From a virus: 43,701 bases of DNA. The notes beneath the pieces are model-generated. The model did no database searches and was not told the origin of the DNA. It saw nothing but the letters and a program-made list of their open reading frames with translations. Both the position numbers and the translations under genes were made by a program. The stretch covers positions 1 through 43,701 of IMG/VR virus record IMGVR_UViG_3300002835_000369. The stretch is one strand, 5' to 3'. Of the stretch, positions 7,386 through 16,206 are shown piece by piece (position 1 is the stretch's first letter; each line of letters begins with the position of its first letter).

Positions 7386-8228
7386 TTAGAAGTTAACTCC
7401 TAATCCAAATGTACCATTATTGATTATAGGGTCGTAGTCTAATTTTATTGTGAAGTTTTTATAATCATGTAACGCTCCAACTTTCATGGTTGTGAACCTA
7501 TCCAAATATTTTGGAAAAGTTATAAGTCCCAAAGCATCCTTTCCTCTCCACTTTACATCTTCACTCACAGTTCCAATCATAAAATGAACTCCCGTTCTTT
7601 TGATTCTTTTACCAGCACCAATGTAAAAACTATTTCTCTGAACTAAATCGTCAACGAGTGGAAAATCTATTTGTGTTACATTTCCATATGGAAAAAATGT
7701 TGAATTATCTCGTTCTAAAGTTGCATTGTATTCGGTAATGAAATATCCTTTATTACCAATAGTAAAGAAACCTCCTATTTGTCTATCAGTAGTTTTTTGA
7801 ATACCAAAACTTATAATAGGTTTTTTCCCTCTAATAGTCTCTGTCTTACCATTATCATACACATATATTCTTGATGGTTGTCTGTAACCCCAATCATTAG
7901 TGTACCAACTTGGTGACCAATGGTTCCAACCAAATCCTGGTGCTCCCCACATATCCCATCTATTCCATCCCCATCCAAAATTGTTCATTAACCATGGGTC
8001 TCTAACAATTATGTTTGAATTTGGTCTTGTTCGTGGAGGTATGTTAATATTTCTTGGAGGGTTATTTCTCCAACTACTTACTTCATTTCTTTGTGGTGTA
8101 GACGGTTGTACCGATGGTGTAGACCTTGGTGGTGGTGTTGATTGTTGAGGTGGGTTATTTCTCCAAGAAGAAACTTGTCCAAAAGTTAGCAAGGGGAAAA
8201 TCAATAACGACAATAATATATTTCTCAT
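7386..8228 (-). CDS. Exported Trp/Pro-rich protein with barrel-like C-terminus
   Basis: 280 residues. A signal peptide (MRNILLSLLIFPLLTFGQ) ends in GQ. Residues 19-65 repeat VSSWRNNPP twice within a Pro/Ser/Thr-rich stretch, followed by a Trp-rich segment (FGWGWNRWDMWGAPGFGWN). From about 130 there are alternating strands and Gly/aromatic turns ending GTFGLGVNF, where a terminal Phe is typical of outer-membrane barrels. No enzyme motif. Likely an outer-membrane or surface protein; its role in infection is unknown. Confidence 0.7.
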   Translation of the reverse strand: MRNILLSLLIFPLLTFGQVSSWRNNPPQQSTPPPRSTPSVQPSTPQRNEVSSWRNNPPRNINIPPRTRPNSNIIVRDPWLMNNFGWGWNRWDMWGAPGFGWNHWSPSWYTNDWGYRQPSRIYVYDNGKTETIRGKKPIISFGIQKTTDRQIGGFFTIGNKGYFITEYNATLERDNSTFFPYGNVTQIDFPLVDDLVQRNSFYIGAGKRIKRTGVHFMIGTVSEDVKWRGKDALGLITFPKYLDRFTTMKVGALHDYKNFTIKLDYDPIINNGTFGLGVNF

Positions 8229-8243
8229 GGTATCCTATTTTAC

Positions 8244-8251
8244 TATAAATA
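8244..8251 (-). promoter_or_regulatory. Phage-type TATTTATA promoter motif
   Basis: Minus-strand GGTATTTATAGT 15 bases before the ATG at 8228. Confidence 0.6.
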
Positions 8252-8274
8252 CCTTTCAAGTTGGTCTTTTAATA

Positions 8275-8282
8275 TATTTATT
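8275..8282 (+). promoter_or_regulatory. Phage-type TATTTATT promoter motif
   Basis: ATATTTATTAATACC about 19 bases before the ATG at 8302; likely promoter of the 8302-14615 operon and divergent to the motif at 8244. Confidence 0.55.
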
Positions 8283-8301
8283 AATACCAAGATACTATTA
8301 A

Positions 8302-8802
8302 ATGAAAAAATTATTATTATTGATGCTCTTACCATTTTTATTGGCATCACACCAACCAACCCAAGAACCTAAGAAGGTTCACATTCAATCTGTTGAGAAC
8401 AAAATTCAAATTGGTTCTCTCGCAAAAAACAGAAACTTAACATTCGGAGTTAAGAACATTCTCTTAGAGAATTTACAAGAGTTAAATTATGAAGTTACGG
8501 ACTCAATTGAGAATTCGGATTACTCATTAAAAGTAGAATTATTATATTTCGATGTACTACAAACAAACTCTGGCGTTTCCGTATTTCACAAAAATAACAA
8601 TGAAACTATTTTAAGAATCAAAGGTTATTTGTACGACAAAAACGGAAAAAAAGTGAAAGATTTCCTCGCGACAGGTAAGTCATCCGAAATTTCACTATCA
8701 ACATTGATTATATCTGAAGGAGGTAATATAAATCAGACCTCCGTTTCTAATGTAATAAAAAAGTCCTGTGAGACATTAATTTTTAATCTATTTAGTAAAT
8801 GA
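8302..8802 (+). CDS. Exported YajG-like protein
   Basis: 166 residues. A hydrophobic leader (MKKLLLLMLLPFLLASHQ) is followed by a compact domain. SDYSLKVELLYFDV, then a basic beta strand, then a conserved-looking helical end (VSNVIKKSCETLIFNLF) resemble YajG/Lipoprotein_16-type lipoproteins and, more distantly, the CsgG fold. There is no lipobox cysteine, so it is probably soluble or anchored otherwise. It is the first gene of a tight forward operon; its stop overlaps the next start (ATGA). Confidence 0.6.
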   Translation: MKKLLLLMLLPFLLASHQPTQEPKKVHIQSVENKIQIGSLAKNRNLTFGVKNILLENLQELNYEVTDSIENSDYSLKVELLYFDVLQTNSGVSVFHKNNNETILRIKGYLYDKNGKKVKDFLATGKSSEISLSTLIISEGGNINQTSVSNVIKKSCETLIFNLFSK

Positions 8803-10694
8803 AAAAACTAATTTCGGTGGTATCCCTACTTTTAATGAGCATTGTAGGATACTCACAAACACCCGAAATCGGTCATTTTCAACAGTTATCAACGATTAAG
8901 AGAGGAGACACTTTAGATGTCGCATGGTACTTCAAACCCGCAGTGGGGACGGATGTCAGGACCTTTCAAATCGATTGGCAATACAAAAAGGCGTTGTTAA
9001 CACATATATCGTCTTCTGTTGATGCGGCCGTGGCGGGTAATGCACCTGTATTAGATTTCAAGTCGTGGGAGAACTACAAATACGGTTCTTACTCGAATGG
9101 AGTCTACAACTATGTGTCTGATTCTGACTGGTCGATTGGTAGAAACTATCTTATTCTAAGTAATGGTAGTCAAATCAGTTCGAATGGTTATATCATTCGC
9201 AATAAGTTTAAAGTAAACGATGTTCCTTCTAATTTTGATGAGGATTCGGTACGAGTTAACTGGGCGAGAATGTTTAAACTCGATGGTACATCTATCGGAG
9301 ACAATATCGCATCGTTATCTCATCAAGTATTGGACCTTAAGTTATTAGGTAACTTAACAATTTCTGGAAAGATATGGTTCCCTTCAACCATAACGACTCA
9401 GACATTACCGACATTGTATTGTTACGATAACGTAACCAATGTTTTGGTGTCTCAAACCATTCCTGATTTAAATGGTAATTACACCTTTAATAACGTTGAC
9501 GAAAACAAAACCTATAAAATTGAGGTTAGGTTCCCGTCGGCACAGTTGTCGTCAATAAGAGACAATGCTGTTACAATATCTGACGCGGTGAAGGCATATA
9601 ACGAATACATCAATACTGATGTAAATCAAAATATGACACGTCAATATCTTAGACATGGTTTGTCTTATTTAATTGGTGACATAAATTTGAGTCAATCTTT
9701 TGATGGTGGTGACCCTTACTCAATTTACGCATCTGTATCAGGGTTAGCACCGATAAACACAAGTAATCTTATCAATGTGTTTACAAAAGAAACCTACGAC
9801 TCTTTAGTTTTAGGTACGGACCAATGGACAACATGGCAAAACCATTCGAACAAAGGAATATTCCTAACAACTACTGTGGGTACCACAAACTTATCTTTAG
9901 ACATCAAATACTTTGTTTTAGGTGATGTTGACAGAAGTCACTCTTCACCTGTATTTAACGGAACAACCGAAGTTTTAGCGGCGGTTTATAAAGGTCAGTT
10001 TGATGTAAACATCGCTAACTCATACGCAGTTGGAAGTCCAATGTATGTCCCATTCAATGTTTCAACAAATGGGTCGTTATCTAATGGATTACAATTTGAA
10101 ATGAAGTATGATGTAACCAAAGTTAAATTTGATGAAATAGTTTCAAACATACAAGGTCCATGGTTACAATATGTAACACATGATGACGTAAACGGAATCG
10201 TAAGATTCGGAGGAATGAATAACCAACAAAATGGGTCGCTACAAGGTGTAGCGACTCCATTTGTTTTAAAATTTTTAGCCAAAAATCCTAGTGAGGATAT
10301 TAATTCAAGTGTTTCAATCAGAAGTTTAATGGATGCATCTCATAAAGATGGAGACCACTTCAACATTAACCTTTCAACAGGTATGATTGTATTATCATAC
10401 AGAGCCAACAATCCTAATATAATAACCGCAACAGAACCAACGGTAACATTATATCCAAACCCTACTAACGGTATTGTTAATATTTCTATAGATTTATTAC
10501 CTAAAACTAAAATGAACGCATCTATTTATAATAATATTGGTAGATTGGTAATGAATGTTGGGGATTTCACATCTGACGAGTTTAATTTAAACCATAAAGA
10601 AACCGTAGACGTGGGAAACCTGATGAGTGGAGTTTATTACATTATTCTATCAGGATACAATAAAAAAATAACTAAACCCTTTATTAAAAATTAA
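8799..10694 (+). CDS. T9SS-sorted adhesin-like protein with dockerin- and cohesin-like segments
   Basis: 631 residues. A signal peptide (MKKLISVVSLLLMSIVGYSQ) precedes several beta-sandwich regions. Residues around 260-300 and 370-385 (NAVTISDAVKAYNEYI, LGDVDRSHSS) look like dockerin-type calcium loops. About 395-540 resembles a cohesin-type sandwich (YVPFNVST, GLQFEMKYDVTKVKFDEI, VRFGGMNN). The last 85 residues match a type IX secretion sorting domain: TVTLYPNPTNGIVNISI, then GVYYIIL and a basic end. Such proteins cross the outer membrane and are attached to the cell surface in Bacteroidota. No enzyme motif; adhesin or surface decoration is the likeliest role. It shares its central architecture with the gene at 13179. 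Confidence 0.8.
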   Translation: MKKLISVVSLLLMSIVGYSQTPEIGHFQQLSTIKRGDTLDVAWYFKPAVGTDVRTFQIDWQYKKALLTHISSSVDAAVAGNAPVLDFKSWENYKYGSYSNGVYNYVSDSDWSIGRNYLILSNGSQISSNGYIIRNKFKVNDVPSNFDEDSVRVNWARMFKLDGTSIGDNIASLSHQVLDLKLLGNLTISGKIWFPSTITTQTLPTLYCYDNVTNVLVSQTIPDLNGNYTFNNVDENKTYKIEVRFPSAQLSSIRDNAVTISDAVKAYNEYINTDVNQNMTRQYLRHGLSYLIGDINLSQSFDGGDPYSIYASVSGLAPINTSNLINVFTKETYDSLVLGTDQWTTWQNHSNKGIFLTTTVGTTNLSLDIKYFVLGDVDRSHSSPVFNGTTEVLAAVYKGQFDVNIANSYAVGSPMYVPFNVSTNGSLSNGLQFEMKYDVTKVKFDEIVSNIQGPWLQYVTHDDVNGIVRFGGMNNQQNGSLQGVATPFVLKFLAKNPSEDINSSVSIRSLMDASHKDGDHFNINLSTGMIVLSYRANNPNIITATEPTVTLYPNPTNGIVNISIDLLPKTKMNASIYNNIGRLVMNVGDFTSDEFNLNHKETVDVGNLMSGVYYIILSGYNKKITKPFIKN

Positions 10695-10699
10695 AAAAA

Positions 10700-11029
10700 A
10701 TGTCAGAAGAACAAGAAGTGCAAGACCATAACGACGGAACATGGTCAAGTCTTAAAAAAACAATCGTAGGTACCTTAGGTACCGTAGTTGCAGGTGGTGG
10801 TGTATGGTTAAGTACACTATTATTTGGTGGTGGGGACGCTCATGAACAACCAGTTCAACAAGCTCAACCATCAATTATAATTAACAACACTCAACAACAG
10901 CAACAATCACCCGCGGGTAAGACAGTAGTCATAAAAGAAGTTAGTCCTTCAACACCACCTGCAAAACCTGCAGAGAAAAAACCAGAACCAAAAAAAGATG
11001 ATTGGACTAAAGAAGAACCAAAGTGGTAA
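10700..11029 (+). CDS. Single-span protein with Gln- and Pro/Lys-rich tail
   Basis: 109 residues. One membrane segment (TIVGTLGTVVAGGGVWLSTL) follows a short acidic N-terminus. The remainder is low complexity: NNTQQQQQ, then PAKPAEKKPEPKKDDW. It may span the periplasm like a holin accessory, spanin or TonB-like linker. It lies five bases after the adhesin stop and just before the CsgG-like gene. Function not recognised. Confidence 0.65.
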   Translation: MSEEQEVQDHNDGTWSSLKKTIVGTLGTVVAGGGVWLSTLLFGGGDAHEQPVQQAQPSIIINNTQQQQQSPAGKTVVIKEVSPSTPPAKPAEKKPEPKKDDWTKEEPKW

Positions 11030-11047
11030 AATAAAAAATATTAACTA

Positions 11048-11806
11048 ATGATGAAACAAAATATTAGAGAAAATCTTCGACTTGTGTTTATCACAATAGT
11101 TTGGTTTACATTAATGTTTCTTATCGCATCAAGCGTAACTGCACAAACAATAGGAACAATAAAAACCGAACAATATAAAGCAAAGTTTGAAAAAGATATG
11201 TCAATTGATACAATACCTGAATTTCATGGTAAACCAGTTCCAATTCAACTTTTAAATATAGGAGTTACACCTGAGCTATATGAATCATTTCCTGAATTAA
11301 AGGATAAAAGAGTTGGTTTAGGGTTAACTAATATTGTTGTCGAATACCTTGAGTATACTGAAAGATTTTTATTTACTGAGGATAAAACTGAAATTAAAAA
11401 TCGAATGGTAAAACAATTTCAGGCATCTGAATCGGGTATTACTGAAGATAAATTAGACGGTAGAGGAAAGATTCGATTAGCTCGTTATTTTGTTTATGTT
11501 GAGGTTTATGATTTTAGTGTTAGTGAAGACGAGACGATAAAACTTAAAGATGGTGTCAAGAATACCTTGACAACTCGTTTAGGTCTTCAGGTTAAATTTG
11601 TTGATGCAGAGACAGGGTCTTACTTCACCGCTTCAGGTTTGGGTGAGGCGTCCACAGTTAGAGAAATGACATTACTTAACGATGACAATTTATCTGAGGT
11701 TAAATTTAATCAATCAACTATTGGTATTACAACTAAAAAAGCATTAGAAACCGCATCCGCTCGTATTGTGAGAAGGATGATTTCAAAACAAATTTTTGAC
11801 CACTAA
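11048..11806 (+). CDS. CsgG-like outer-membrane secretion pore protein
   Basis: 252 residues with a long leader ending SSVTAQ; the second Met (11051) is an equally good start. The mature part follows the CsgG/HfaB family order: VGLGLTNIVVEYLEYT, an RLARYFVYVEVYDF strand, then TTRLGLQVKFVDAETG and a terminal helix (TTKKALETASARIVRRM). CsgG forms a nonameric outer-membrane pore that exports curli subunits. No curli subunit repeats are seen here. There is no lipobox cysteine. The neighbours are an exported barrel-like protein (overlapping start, TAATG) and, further on, the endolysin, so export of the adhesins or a role in lysis are both possible. Confidence 0.75.
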   Translation: MMKQNIRENLRLVFITIVWFTLMFLIASSVTAQTIGTIKTEQYKAKFEKDMSIDTIPEFHGKPVPIQLLNIGVTPELYESFPELKDKRVGLGLTNIVVEYLEYTERFLFTEDKTEIKNRMVKQFQASESGITEDKLDGRGKIRLARYFVYVEVYDFSVSEDETIKLKDGVKNTLTTRLGLQVKFVDAETGSYFTASGLGEASTVREMTLLNDDNLSEVKFNQSTIGITTKKALETASARIVRRMISKQIFDH

Positions 11807-13182
11807 TGAATATTAAAAAAATCATATTATTTTTTATTTTGTTGTTCTCAACAATCGTAGTTAACGCTCAAACTTTAACCTACGCATTTATAGACCCTTG
11901 TACTCAACAGGTTACTAATTTTAGTTTTCCGTTACAACAAGGACAAAGTACTGTGATTTTTTTCTTAGGTAAACAAAGAACATTTACCGCTGGTGATGTT
12001 GCTAGCGGAGCCTTTGGAGCATGGATTAATCAGGTTTATTCTGATTATAGAATGGTGATGCCATGTTCCGTTCAATCAACAACAGTTATTAGAAACCAAA
12101 TCATAACTCAAGTGATTGGTGGTACTGTTCAAAGTGTTATGGGGAGTATAATGAGTTCTGTAAGGTCTGAAGCATCATCTAATGACGCTGCGTCAAAAGG
12201 TAAAACAGGCTCAGATAAAAAAAGAAAAAATAGTAAAGATGGAAACAATGGCAATACTAGTGGGAATTCCGTTTCTAGCGGTAATTCTACTGGGGATGTT
12301 CAGTCTAATGGTGGAAATTCGAATGGCAATGTTAATAATAGTGGGACTAACACAAAAACTAACGAAAACGGTAGCGGTGGTGATGTCAATAATTCTGGCG
12401 GTAATAATAGCTCATCTTCAACTAATTCAACAAGTAGCGAAAAAAGTACTGAAGGTAATGAAGTAGTTGGTTCGGTGACTATGAATGTTGATGCCAGAAA
12501 CGACAAAGGTGGTGGTGGTAAATCGTCTCAAAAAAACAACCCTATAATTGTTTCTTCTGACTACACTAACGCACAAAACTTAGACAGGTCATACACAGGT
12601 ATTATAAACATAGGAATGTCACAATCTTCCTTAACAGGGACCTCAAGTTGGGGACTAACTTCAATGACTTGGTTCAACTTTAAACAATTCGCAATTTCGG
12701 GTCGATATACAAAAATAAATTTTAGTAATAATGGAAAATTAAAATTTATACATAATTTAAATCTTACAGGTGTGTATACCTATGGTAATTTTATGGGGTT
12801 TGTCGGATATAGTGGTATATTAAATGCAGGGAAATGGGGGGTTACAGGTATAAACATTAGTGCCGCAGCTACAAAAATTAATGAAGACGGAAACTTGTTT
12901 TTAAGTCCATCAATTACAGGTTTTTATACAAGACCATTTATGGCTGGTAGTAGATTAACTATTTCACCTGAAATTTACGTTATATCAACACCTTTAGTTT
13001 ACTCATCATTAGAAAAAATGACTGTAACTGATAGAACATTTAGTGCATTTTTAGGTTCAGGTTTTGATTACCAAATAACTAAAAGATTTAAAATAAACAT
13101 GAATTATAAAGCAAATTTGAGTACTAACCCCGAATTTCCTATACTTTCATTTTTCTTAATTGGCAGTAAGGTAAACCTATGA
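11806..13182 (+). CDS. Exported barrel-like protein with Ser/Asn/Gly-rich linker
   Basis: 458 residues. A signal peptide (MNIKKIILFFILLFSTIVVNAQ) is followed by a small domain (residues 23-115: LTYAFIDPCTQQVTNF, GAFGAWINQVYSDYR). A low-complexity Ser/Asn/Gly/Lys linker spans about residues 120-235. The C-terminal 200 residues are alternating strands of outer-membrane barrel type (WFNFKQFAISGRYTKINF, GNFMGFVGYSGIL, FDYQITKRFKINMNYKANL) ending GSKVNL. The start overlaps the CsgG-like stop, implying coupling; a pore partner is plausible. The next gene overlaps its stop. Confidence 0.7.
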   Translation: MNIKKIILFFILLFSTIVVNAQTLTYAFIDPCTQQVTNFSFPLQQGQSTVIFFLGKQRTFTAGDVASGAFGAWINQVYSDYRMVMPCSVQSTTVIRNQIITQVIGGTVQSVMGSIMSSVRSEASSNDAASKGKTGSDKKRKNSKDGNNGNTSGNSVSSGNSTGDVQSNGGNSNGNVNNSGTNTKTNENGSGGDVNNSGGNNSSSSTNSTSSEKSTEGNEVVGSVTMNVDARNDKGGGGKSSQKNNPIIVSSDYTNAQNLDRSYTGIINIGMSQSSLTGTSSWGLTSMTWFNFKQFAISGRYTKINFSNNGKLKFIHNLNLTGVYTYGNFMGFVGYSGILNAGKWGVTGINISAAATKINEDGNLFLSPSITGFYTRPFMAGSRLTISPEIYVISTPLVYSSLEKMTVTDRTFSAFLGSGFDYQITKRFKINMNYKANLSTNPEFPILSFFLIGSKVNL

Positions 13183-14615
13183 GAACGTTTTTAATCATAC
13201 TATTAAGTTTTTTTGTCTCATTTTCTTATGGACAATCTGTAAGTGCCCCGTTAGGTAGAACTTATCAAGTTAGTACAAGTGGACAAGATGCAAGTGGATT
13301 TGTTATAAACGGATTTACCAATGAAACACTTTTAACATCTATTGGTCTTGTTAATCCTCCAGCAGGAACAACATTTTCAATTACCACAACAACAGGTCTA
13401 TCGTTTGCTTCAGGTTATAATTCATGGACAAACCGAACAAGATTATCCTTCACGGGAACAATGTCAAACATCAATAATGCATTGGCATCATTAAAAATTA
13501 ACACGGGTTCCAACTTGGGAAATGTTCAAATATCAGTTTCTACAACAGTGAATCCTGTGGGATATTATTATAACCCAACTAATGGACACTTTTATAGACC
13601 AATATCGACGGGAAACACATATACAGGCGCAAGAGCTGCCGCACTATCAACTACATTCAAAGGACAAACTGGATATTTGGTGACAATTACTTCTGCAGAT
13701 GAAGACGCATTTATTTACAACAACGTTCCCCAATCTCAAATATGGTTTGCATTAACTGATGAATTAAGTGAAGGACAATGGAGAATTGATGCAGGTCCTG
13801 AAAATGGAACTTTAATCAAAACATCAAACGGACAAACTGCGGGAAATATAGTTGGTCAATACAATAATTGGGCACCTGGTGAACCAAACAATAGTGGTAA
13901 TGAAGATTACGCGGTAACAAAATGGAATGGAACACAATGGAATGATTTACCTAATAATTTTAATTGTCCTTATGTAATTGAATATGGGACTTGGGCTAAT
14001 CCTCAAGACCAAACATTCACGGGATTTTACGCAGCGAATACCACAAATACTGTTGCAATCACAAATACCTTATCAGGAACTATTACTATTCCCTCAACTT
14101 TAACTTCAAGACCACAATTAACACTATATAGAGTCGTAAACGGTTCTGACGTATTGGTTGATGTTAAGACAGTTGCGACTAATGGTTCGTATACTTTCAC
14201 ATTACCAAATCAAAATTCAACGTATAAGTTAGTTCCATCTTTAATTGTTCAGGGAGTAACTAATGAAGATTTTACTTTAATTTTTAACGAGACAAATAAC
14301 ATCAATACACCCAATAATCTTCAATCAGGTTTATCAATGACAGGTACCAAACAATGGAAATCATCTGACATGAATAGAAATGGTATTTTAGATTTAGGAG
14401 ACGCTTATTTATTAATTGCCCACACTACAGGGTTAAGGGTATCTAATGAAGTTTTATGGTTTAACCCTTCTGATTACGACTTAATCACCAAAAATAATTT
14501 TGGTTCAATAAATCCTGTTTTACATTTCACAATAAATGTTTCTACATCAAATGTCACACAAAATATTAAATACTGTATTTTAGGCGACGTTAATCTTTCA
14601 CATTCTTCCCAATAA
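13179..14615 (+). CDS. Secreted C-type lectin-domain protein, truncated paralog of the adhesin
   Basis: 478 residues. A signal peptide (MRTFLIILLSFFVSFSYGQ) precedes a beta-rich domain (20-125). A C-type lectin fold lies at about 128-270, with SQIWFALTDELSEGQW, EPNNSGNEDYA and WNGTQWNDLP; EPN and WND are the usual calcium/sugar-loop motifs, but only one Cys is present. Residues 290-478 match the central part of the 8799 protein (an ISG/LSG-initiated sandwich, a dockerin-like DMNRNGILDLGDAY) and stop right after LGDVNLSHSS, whereas the paralog continues LGDVDRSHSS into its cohesin-like and T9SS domains. The protein therefore lacks any sorting domain. Confidence 0.8.
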   Translation: MRTFLIILLSFFVSFSYGQSVSAPLGRTYQVSTSGQDASGFVINGFTNETLLTSIGLVNPPAGTTFSITTTTGLSFASGYNSWTNRTRLSFTGTMSNINNALASLKINTGSNLGNVQISVSTTVNPVGYYYNPTNGHFYRPISTGNTYTGARAAALSTTFKGQTGYLVTITSADEDAFIYNNVPQSQIWFALTDELSEGQWRIDAGPENGTLIKTSNGQTAGNIVGQYNNWAPGEPNNSGNEDYAVTKWNGTQWNDLPNNFNCPYVIEYGTWANPQDQTFTGFYAANTTNTVAITNTLSGTITIPSTLTSRPQLTLYRVVNGSDVLVDVKTVATNGSYTFTLPNQNSTYKLVPSLIVQGVTNEDFTLIFNETNNINTPNNLQSGLSMTGTKQWKSSDMNRNGILDLGDAYLLIAHTTGLRVSNEVLWFNPSDYDLITKNNFGSINPVLHFTINVSTSNVTQNIKYCILGDVNLSHSSQ

Positions 14616-14620
14616 AAAAG

Positions 14621-14628
14621 TATTTATA
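14621..14628 (+). promoter_or_regulatory. Phage-type TATTTATA promoter motif
   Basis: GTATTTATAGTAATAAA 19 bases before the endolysin ATG and 5 bases after the upstream stop codon. Confidence 0.65.
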
Positions 14629-14647
14629 GTAATAAACGTAAATTACT

Positions 14648-15484
14648 ATGATACTAAAAATTGGCTCTTCAGGAGAAGACGTAAAAAAACTCCAATCAAA
14701 ATTAGGTTTAAACGCCGATGGCGCATTTGGACCAGGAACTGAAACTGCCGTTAAAAAATGGCAAAAAGATAATAATTTAACTGCTGACGGAATTGTTGGT
14801 GAAGGAACTTGGGGTAAAATGTTCCCACAACAATTAATTACCGAACCAGCTCCTGTTAAATCATCAACTCCTTCAGGTAGTGGATTTAAATTAGAGAATC
14901 TAAAAGGTCACATACCTGATTCAGTAATTGCTCAAATTCCTGATACCGCTAAAAAGTTTAATATAACAACACCATTAAGATTGGCACACTTTTTAGCTCA
15001 GTGTGGACACGAATCAGGTGGTTTCAAAGCAGTACAGGAAAATTTAAACTATTCTGCAACTGGTCTTAAAGGTACTTTTTCAAAATATTTTAAAGAGGCT
15101 GGATTGGCAGAATCATACCAAAGAAATCCACAAAAAATTGCAAGTCGAGTTTATGGTGGAAGAATGGGTAATGGTCCTGAGTCTACTGGAGATGGTTATA
15201 AATTCCGTGGAAGAGGTTATATCCAATTAACAGGAAAAGAAAATTATACTAACTTTGCAAAATTTATCGGAGAAGATACTGTTGCAAATCCTGACTTAGT
15301 TGCAACAAAATATCCTTTAGCTTCAGCAGCATTTTTCTTTGATTCAAATAAACTTTGGTCAATTTGTGACAAAGGTGCTGATACTGTAACAGTAACTGCG
15401 GTAACTAAAAGAGTTAACGGTGGTACTATCGGATTACCTGACAGAATTAAACACTTTAACGAATATTACCATTTATTGTCATAA
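14648..15484 (+). CDS. Endolysin: peptidoglycan-binding domain plus GH19 glycosidase
   Basis: 278 residues. Residues 4-57 are a PG_binding_1 repeat (GEDVKKLQSKLGLNADGAFG, TADGIVGEGTWGKM). After a Pro/Ser linker, residues 85-278 are a GH19 chitinase-like lysozyme: HFLAQCGHESGGF places the catalytic Glu at about 122, followed by ENLNYSATGL, YGGRMGNG, FRGRGYIQLTGKENY and a terminal VTKRVNGG. GH19 phage enzymes cut the glycan strands of peptidoglycan. There is no signal peptide, so release needs a holin or pore; the candidates are the CsgG-like protein just upstream and the holin-like protein at 21197. It has its own phage-type promoter. Confidence 0.93.
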   Translation: MILKIGSSGEDVKKLQSKLGLNADGAFGPGTETAVKKWQKDNNLTADGIVGEGTWGKMFPQQLITEPAPVKSSTPSGSGFKLENLKGHIPDSVIAQIPDTAKKFNITTPLRLAHFLAQCGHESGGFKAVQENLNYSATGLKGTFSKYFKEAGLAESYQRNPQKIASRVYGGRMGNGPESTGDGYKFRGRGYIQLTGKENYTNFAKFIGEDTVANPDLVATKYPLASAAFFFDSNKLWSICDKGADTVTVTAVTKRVNGGTIGLPDRIKHFNEYYHLLS

Positions 15485-15534
15485 TTTTGTAGTTATCAAA
15501 TAAAGTATTACCTTTAAATTAAATTAAAAAAATT

Positions 15535-15774
15535 ATGACCAAAGATAATATTAAACTAGCAATCAAAGATTTTGAATGGGTGATTAAGATTTTAGAATCT
15601 TCAGAAGATGAAAGTCATATGAAGACAACTTTAAAATGTTTTTCATTATGGGATTCAAAATATTCAGATTCAGGTCTAACAAGATTAGAATCAGATGTGT
15701 TGAATAAGTTAAAGTTGAATTTTTGGTCATTATATAAAGATAAAAATAGTAAGATTGGAACCATTAATATTTAA
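15535..15774 (+). CDS. Small helical phage protein
   Basis: 79 residues, helical (IKLAIKDFEWVIKILES, LTRLESDVLNKLKLNFW), unrecognised. A weak TACCTTTA element lies upstream. Its 3' end overlaps the start of the next gene by 20 bases. Confidence 0.65.
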   Translation: MTKDNIKLAIKDFEWVIKILESSEDESHMKTTLKCFSLWDSKYSDSGLTRLESDVLNKLKLNFWSLYKDKNSKIGTINI

Positions 15775-16162
15775 TAGCGAATTCATACCAGAGGTACAAA
15801 TCGCGGTCATTCTTGATGACCATCCTCAATATGGGGAACTTAAACCATTATTTGATGAGTATGGGTATGGATTTATGGTACCAGGTAAAAACTTGATTAT
15901 AATAGACGGAGAACAGTTTATTGATAACTTTGGAACTGACGTTCTTAAATTTATTGAAGCTCATGAAGTCTCTCATATTATATTGGGTCATGACGGTCCA
16001 AGAAATGATGATGAGGAAATGGACGCTGACTTAGGTGCTTATTTACTATTACAAAAAGTTGGTAGACAAGATTCTATTAAAACTCTTTTGAGACACTTTA
16101 AAGAAAGACATGGTGTTGCTTTTGATGAAAAATTATTAGATAGAGTAAAAAATTCATTCTAA
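15755..16162 (+). CDS. HExxH zinc peptidase-like protein
   Basis: 135 residues from TTG 15755, the only start ahead of the conserved part. FIEAHEVSHIILGHDG gives an HEVSH motif at about residues 70-74, and NDDEEMDADLGAYLLL supplies a downstream acidic residue, as in M48- or ImmA/IrrE-like gluzincins. The C-terminus is a short helical bundle. It could be an anti-repressor-type protease or a virion protein processor; nothing in the neighbourhood decides. It overlaps the upstream gene by 20 bases. Confidence 0.7.
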   Translation: MEPLIFNSEFIPEVQIAVILDDHPQYGELKPLFDEYGYGFMVPGKNLIIIDGEQFIDNFGTDVLKFIEAHEVSHIILGHDGPRNDDEEMDADLGAYLLLQKVGRQDSIKTLLRHFKERHGVAFDEKLLDRVKNSF

Positions 16163-16198
16163 CGCTAGTGAAAAGTGGACTTTTTTAAATATTTTTCA

Positions 16199-16206
16199 TA
16201 TTTATT
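16199..16206 (+). promoter_or_regulatory. Phage-type TATTTATT promoter motif before a putative small RNA
   Basis: CATATTTATTTG on the plus strand with no coding start downstream before the terminator at 16253. Confidence 0.5.

Noticed and set aside
12182-12506. Hydrophobic frames overlapping the Ser/Asn/Gly linker of the 11806 gene
   Set aside because: Products of a shifted low-complexity sequence; the main frame has a signal peptide and barrel region on both sides.
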